Positions 59,802 to 64,000 of a stretch of 64,000 bases of DNA are shown here, one piece after another. The stretch covers positions 11,367,501 through 11,431,500 of the forward strand of contig NC_135019.1 of the NCBI RefSeq assembly GCF_051020955.1, written 5' to 3'. The notes under the pieces are model-generated. The model had not been told where the DNA came from. It saw only the letters and a list, made by a program, of their open reading frames with translations, and did not search any database. Origin of the DNA: Megalopta genalis (taxonomy: Eukaryota > Arthropoda > Insecta > Hymenoptera > Halictidae). Each line of letters starts with the position of its first letter. Position 1 is the first letter of the stretch. A program made the position numbers and the translations under genes.

Positions 59802-59929
59802 CTTTTGATCCTTCTGCCAGATGCATTGGCCCTTCTTCCCGAGCACGCGGCAGATCAGCTTGGCGTCCTGTTTGGGGTTCACCTCGGTGTACTGCGGCGT
59901 CTCCTCGAACTGCTGTATGCCGCGACACA
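59802..59929 (-). CDS. IgSF receptor exon: first half of V-set Ig domain 1
   Basis: 128 nt exon. Acceptor GTGTGTTTGCAG (59941-59930), two bases completing a codon, 42 codons, donor CAAAAG|GTTCGT in phase 0. It encodes CRGIQQFEETPQYTEVNPKQ, then strand B DAKLICRVLGKKG and strand C QCIWQKDQK. The N-terminal phrase matches the start of a mature V-set domain, so the signal peptide is expected in an upstream exon ending in phase 1; none was found to 64000. The Cys before the strand-C Trp (QCIW) is unusual and probably pairs with GDCSLW in the next exon. Confidence 0.9.
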
Positions 59930-60794
59930 CTGCAAACACACAACGAAAAGAACTCATTAACGGATTGCGATTGCTACGCCGCCGCGGTCTGCGGATCAAC
60001 GGGCCGTCATCAAAGCGGCGGGATACGCGTTTCACCGCGCACACGACGACGCTTATGTATCGGTCGATGAGAATGCGAATCCTCGCGCGACGAGTATAAA
60101 CTGAAAGTTGTTTCGCTTCGACGCGGGAAAGAGGGCAGAGCTCCGGGTACAGTGACAGCAAGAGGGGATGAAAGAGCAAGGGGCTCGAGTAAGCGCAGGC
60201 TTAGCCTGCTATTAAAGCAGGCCGTTGCTCGTTGAAGTTGTTATTTAATTCGCAACTTCGACGGAATTCGTTTAACCCCTTCCCGTACGGTCTCATCCAC
60301 GTACCAGCAAACGCCGGCGTGTATAAATTCTATCAACCGGATAATCGCATCCCCCGTTCGAAACGACGCGCCCCCTTGCTCCCCGTCCAGATGCTGCCGG
60401 ATCGTCGTCCCTCGATTGATCGGCGTCTCGATTATTTCTTCGACCCGATTCCTTCCCTTTAGCCGATAACAGATTCACCCTTCGACGATTAATCCCCTGG
60501 GGTTAATCTTTGGGGGTGCGACCTTCCGTGTCGACACACGTTCGGTAATGATTTCTCGATATCCTCGAGAGTGCCCGATAACAAATGTGTTTAGTCTGAA
60601 CAATCGATTCGTCCTGGTCATCGTTAGTCTTTCGATTATAAAGGATTTTCTGGTTTATTTGTATTTTGGTTAAAGAACGTGAAACTAAATTTTTGGATAT
60701 AATTGTATAAAACACGCGGTATGATATTTATAGAATTTCTAGCTTCTCTTTGACGGTACTTTTTTATCATATTTTACAAGAGGATACGGTGTAT

Positions 60795-61731
60795 TTAACC
60801 CTTTCGCTGCGGCAGCTCCATCCGCCGAAGTACGGTCACTGAACGGAAACTAGCTCCAGAAATATGCACAGTGCGCGTGGTTTCTGTACATATGTTGTTC
60901 CAAGTCTTCAATAATAACTGTGCCGAATAAAACAATCGTTGCTCTAATGTAACAAGTATATTTACATTTTTAATTGAAAAAGACTTACAAAATTATAGGT
61001 GACATAGGTATTTATATAATCACAAAGCCTAGCGATTAAATGTTTAATATAATTAATAACGAGACGAAAATGATTAAAAGATAATAATACGTAAAAACTA
61101 ATAATATAATTCTGTGTGATATACAGAGTGTTCCAAAAATGTCTCGCAATCCGAAAGTAGGAGATTCTTGAGGTCATTTGAAGCAACTTTTTCCTTGGCG
61201 AAAATTGCAATCTGCGGCTTCGTTTACGAGATATTAACGAAAAACAGCGACCAATCAGAGGCGAGCTCGCCTAGCGCTAGGCAGCCGAGCCAATCAGCGG
61301 AACAGGCCTCGACCGCTCGACGGCGGAGCCAACGGCTCCGCTGGAGCTCAGCGCGAAGCGGCGAGCCAACGGCGCCAGCGGTCGAGCGGTCGAATCCCAG
61401 CTCAGCTGGCGCGAGGCGACCGAGCCAATGAGCGGAACTGGGCTCCGTGCACTCGTTGGCTGGGCCTCCGTGCGTCAGCCGAGCTCACCTCTTATTGGTC
61501 AGTGTTTTTTGTTAATAACTCGTAAACGAAGCGTCGGAGAAAATTTTCGCAAAGGAAAAAGTTGCTTCAAATGACCTCAGGAATGCGTGACATTTTCGGG
61601 ACACCCTGTATTTGAAAGCAAGGATCTATACAAAGACCAACATCGCGATCTTTGCACTTCCATAATTTTCTCTTCTGTATACACTTCATTTCGATGCCGC
61701 ATATACGCGGCGCTCGGCGCGAAAGGGTTAA
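60795..61731. mobile_element. TTAA element (family E) hosting a MITE-B
   Basis: Ends TTAACCCTTTCGCTGCGG and GGCGCGAAAGGGTTAA are inverted matches. A MITE-B (61124-61608) is inserted near the middle. The remaining element is AT-rich and non-coding. Confidence 0.65.
61124..61608. mobile_element. MITE-B copy, long-core form
   Basis: Begins CAGAGTGTTCCAAAAATGTC and ends TTTTCGGGACACCCTG with TA flanks. 485 bp, the longest copy. The core has stacked GC-rich segments (CGGAGCCAACGGCTCCGC and relatives) like those of 26116-26576. Confidence 0.8.
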
Positions 61732-63172
61732 TACGCTAAATACAATAATTATGAGCATGTGAGACACTGACGCAAGTAGCGAACGCGTTGACATCCTGTG
61801 ACGTAACGTTAGCGAGATATTCGCCGCGGCTGGGTAAACCTGTTACGATTTATTCGCAGCAGGAGGCTGTTGCTAAATAAATAAACCTGTCGGAAAAAAT
61901 CCAATCCTTTCATCTCTATGTAGATATCAATATTCATGGGCTGTTTTATAAAAACTAGAGCGAGGAACAAATTGAATTAAATAGAAAATCTTCCACCGTA
62001 CAAGCAGCTCTTTTGTCGACTTAAAAAAGAAAAAGAAATACGCGAATAACAATTAACTCGCAAAGATCCTCGGCCCACTAATTAGTATGATAAACTAATA
62101 TCGTCCCTTTCGAAGATCCGGTATCTCGCGTGGCAGCACCACGACCACAGCGTGTTTGTCCCTTCGTTCCTGTCTCTCATCTTCCTGTTTTATCTTGCCG
62201 TTCCTCGGTTACGTTTTAACATCTCATTTGCACGCCAAAGGATCACTCAGCCGACGCGCACGGTAAATAAGCAAAATGTAGCAACAAGAGCGCGGGACCA
62301 GGGGACAGAAATTCCATTTGTGGGTCAGCGTGCGACAAACCAGGCCGCAATCGGGGCGACGGCGCGTTACACGGTTCGCCCTCATCCGCGGCGGACAGCG
62401 AAACGTGGTTCGAAACGAAACGGGCGTGTGCGACGAGCCGGCCGTCGACGAGTTCGGCGGATTCGTTCGCCGCACGCTGCGGGGCCCGTGAAACTTTTAC
62501 GCGCGTGGCCGTTGCGCGCTCCGGCAACGCCGCGACGCGCAACGCCGCGCCGGATTGCGCCGTTAAAAATTCAATTTTTCAGCGAGATGAGAATGATTAA
62601 TAAAGCCCGGTTTTTGCCGGAGTGTCCCGGCGAGCCTCCCCCCTGGCTCCCCCGCGGTTACGCGGCCACGGGAAATAACTTTGCAAAATTAACAAGCCGA
62701 CCGAGAGCCGGATTCGTTTCACCGGGACGAGGCTGCGTTTCGCAGCCGAATGAAACGGTCCAGCTAGCGTGATTTCGATCCTCTAGAACCTAGAATCTGG
62801 AATCTCTATGCGCCACACAGCGGCGGTCCGGCTCGGTGACCTCTTTCACGCGGCTGGTGTCTTTAACGTTAAATCTGCGGCGTATTCGAACTCACTTTGG
62901 GGAAGGTTGCTTTAGAAAAATAACTGCAACTCGTTTGATCAAATTTTTAACGATATTGATAGCACCAGTTTGCGCGCCATGGAAAGTGTAAGCTGTTCCA
63001 ATTATCGATGAACCCATCGAACATTAACCGTGTTGCCAACTACCGCCAGTTATTGTTTCGGTATATATTGATTTTATTGCCAAATTAGTAAGTCAATTCA
63101 CGTTGAAAGCTTGATGTGCTGATAGCGTATATTTTTAAACAGTTACGTTAACGTGTATCGATGATAACTTGC

Positions 63173-63705
63173 TTAACCAGTTAGCTGTGTTTGACGAGTA
63201 TACTCGTCATGGAGAAGTGACAGTATTTTGTGTCACGACGAGTATACTCGTCGTGCGTAAAAAGTAGTGACCATTGGCTATTTAAATTGTAATTTTAGTG
63301 AAAACAAAAACATGTTCTCAAATTTCAAGACGTTCAGAATATTTTCAGGCGAATCCTGCACGAAGGTGTTTACATTGTTATAAAAATAAGATTAGAAAAG
63401 AATCACGATATTGGTATCCGACGTGCAAAGTGCTAATATATATATATATATACCGTTCTTTGCTTCCTTGCTTGCTTTTCTTTAACTTTTATAAGTATTT
63501 GATTTTTGTCTGCGTTCTTCGTTTATTATGTATGTAGTATATATGTTAATGTTAAGTGAATGAGTAAATATTAATAATAAAATTGTCAATTTTATAAAAT
63601 AAAACCGTGCTTTTGATCCAATATTTTAACAGCGACACTTATTCCGTGTTTGACGAATGTACTCGTCATCGCTTAGTTCTCGCGCACATATAGCTAACTG
63701 GTTAA
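63173..63705 (+). mobile_element. piggyBac family B copy B1
   Basis: TTAACCAGTTAGCTGTG at the left, TAGCTAACTGGTTAA at the right. GACGAGTATACTCGTC lies at about 63194 and again at 63237 near the left end. A transposase finger fragment lies on the plus strand at 63298-63440. A (TA)n run interrupts it. Confidence 0.8.
63298..63440 (+). pseudogene. piggyBac transposase C-terminal finger fragment (B1)
   Basis: The frame reads KTKTCSQISRRSEYFQANPA, then RRCLHCYKNKIRKESRYW and YPTCKVLIYI. CLHCY and PTC keep part of the Cys pattern of the piggyBac C-terminal domain. A TA microsatellite then scrambles the PCF..YH end. Confidence 0.7.
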
Positions 63706-64000
63706 AATTGTGTGGGGCCACCATAGTTCGGTTAAGGGTTAGAAACGATCAATGTTCATTGCCTCGTAAAAGACTGATTAAGATCTCGCGCGATTTATAT
63801 TAGTCAGATCTTCCGAATTGAAGTTAATTATTCAATTATCTTTTATGACAGCGAAGTGAGTGACATTATTTTTCTTTTCTATTTGGATGGTTCAAAGTAA
63901 TGGTCAAGTTTATGACAACAGCTGCGCGTTATCAAAAAATTGTAACAATATATGTCGTATTTGAAGAACTTGCGACTTTTATATGTATAATTTTAGCAAA

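Larger units (their letters stand above)
8219..59929 (-). other. Partial gene span: nephrin/Kirre-like IgSF receptor
   Basis: Four minus-strand exons join without a frame break. The junction phases are 0 (59802 to 20430), 1 (20247 to 17706, making Val) and 2 (17571 to 8427, making Trp). The joined product has about 218 residues: a V-set Ig domain with C...W...DDG.WQCQV, then a second Ig domain with TC...YGNPSPLIKW...IRCVA. The V-set plus CD80-like C2-set order is known from nephrin/Kirre and related surface adhesion molecules, so a membrane adhesion or recognition role is inferred from family. The signal-peptide exon and all exons after the second Ig domain are outside the window. I do not recognise the exact orthologue and give no symbol. 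The very long, transposon-filled first visible intron (39.4 kb) is typical of neuronal IgSF genes. Confidence 0.85.
59930..64000 (-). other. Partial intron 5' of the first visible Ig exon
   Basis: No minus-strand signal-peptide exon is apparent in these 4.1 kb. The stretch holds a TTAA element with nested MITE-B (60795-61731), a GC-rich unique block (62.2-62.8 kb) and a family B piggyBac copy (63173-63705). The blocks 59930-60794 and 61732-63172 otherwise show nothing I can name. Confidence 0.6.

Noticed and set aside
60180..60235. GCAGGCTTAGCCTGC and CCTGC/GCAGG stems resembling a tRNA or microRNA precursor
   Set aside because: The stems compete with each other, the outer stem has several mismatches, and there is no cloverleaf or internal promoter boxes.
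62152..62772. 206-codon plus-strand frame starting with a hydrophobic segment
   Set aside because: A signal-like start but then an Arg/Ala/Pro run typical of CpG-rich DNA. No family seen and no upstream support.
59930..64000. Search for the signal-peptide exon of the Ig gene
   Set aside because: No minus-strand frame with a start, a hydrophobic core and a phase-1 donor was found. The hydrophobic frame at 61567-61794 lies within and beside a transposable element.

Overview
The window looks like euchromatic DNA from an insect, most likely a hymenopteran such as a bee. This is inference from three things: intron-split animal coding exons with GT-AG borders, a CpG-rich unique background, and a dense load of short piggyBac (TTAA) and Tc1/mariner (TA) elements. 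No bacterial, viral, rRNA or convincing tRNA gene was seen.

The only host gene I can support lies on the minus strand and is spread over about 52 kb. Four exons at 59802-59929, 20247-20430, 17571-17706 and 8219-8427 join in frame with compatible phases (0, 1, 2). Together they encode about 218 residues of two tandem immunoglobulin domains, a V-set then a CD80-like C2-set. This arrangement is typical of nephrin/Kirre-type cell-adhesion receptors. The exon before 59929 (signal peptide) and all exons after 8219 (more Ig domains, membrane anchor, tail) lie outside the window. Introns are about 39.4, 2.5 and 9.1 kb, with partial introns at both ends.

Nearly everything else is intron, and much of it is transposon debris. 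(1) TTAA-flanked piggyBac-type elements from at least eight sequence families. Three lineages keep transposase C-terminal cysteine-rich finger sequence but have lost the catalytic core, and one copy (49449-50015) still has an uninterrupted 188-codon ORF fusing N- and C-terminal parts. (2) A palindromic TA-flanked MITE of about 215 bp, with about twelve copies (MITE-A). (3) A CAGGGTGTCCC-ended MITE of 285-485 bp with six copies (MITE-B), plus an unrelated foldback with the same ends. (4) A dead mariner at 15.6-16.9 kb with a visible DD34D triad. (5) A pogo/Tigger-like MITE, a possible solo LTR and several large foldbacks.

Tandem repeats include a 1.35 kb TTCCAGAA array (45.5-46.8 kb), a 1.2 kb array of about 39 bp units with a 393 bp higher-order period (58.4-59.6 kb), 212 and 222 bp tandems, a 534 bp tandem inside a piggyBac relic, and many microsatellites. 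GC-rich unique blocks (about 28.4-29.7, 40.6-41.2, 42.8-43.9, 50.7-52.7, 57.0-58.2 and 62.2-62.8 kb) produce long spurious reading frames. No second gene is convincing, though a small ORF at 29692 and a TATA-like site at 40961 are noted.
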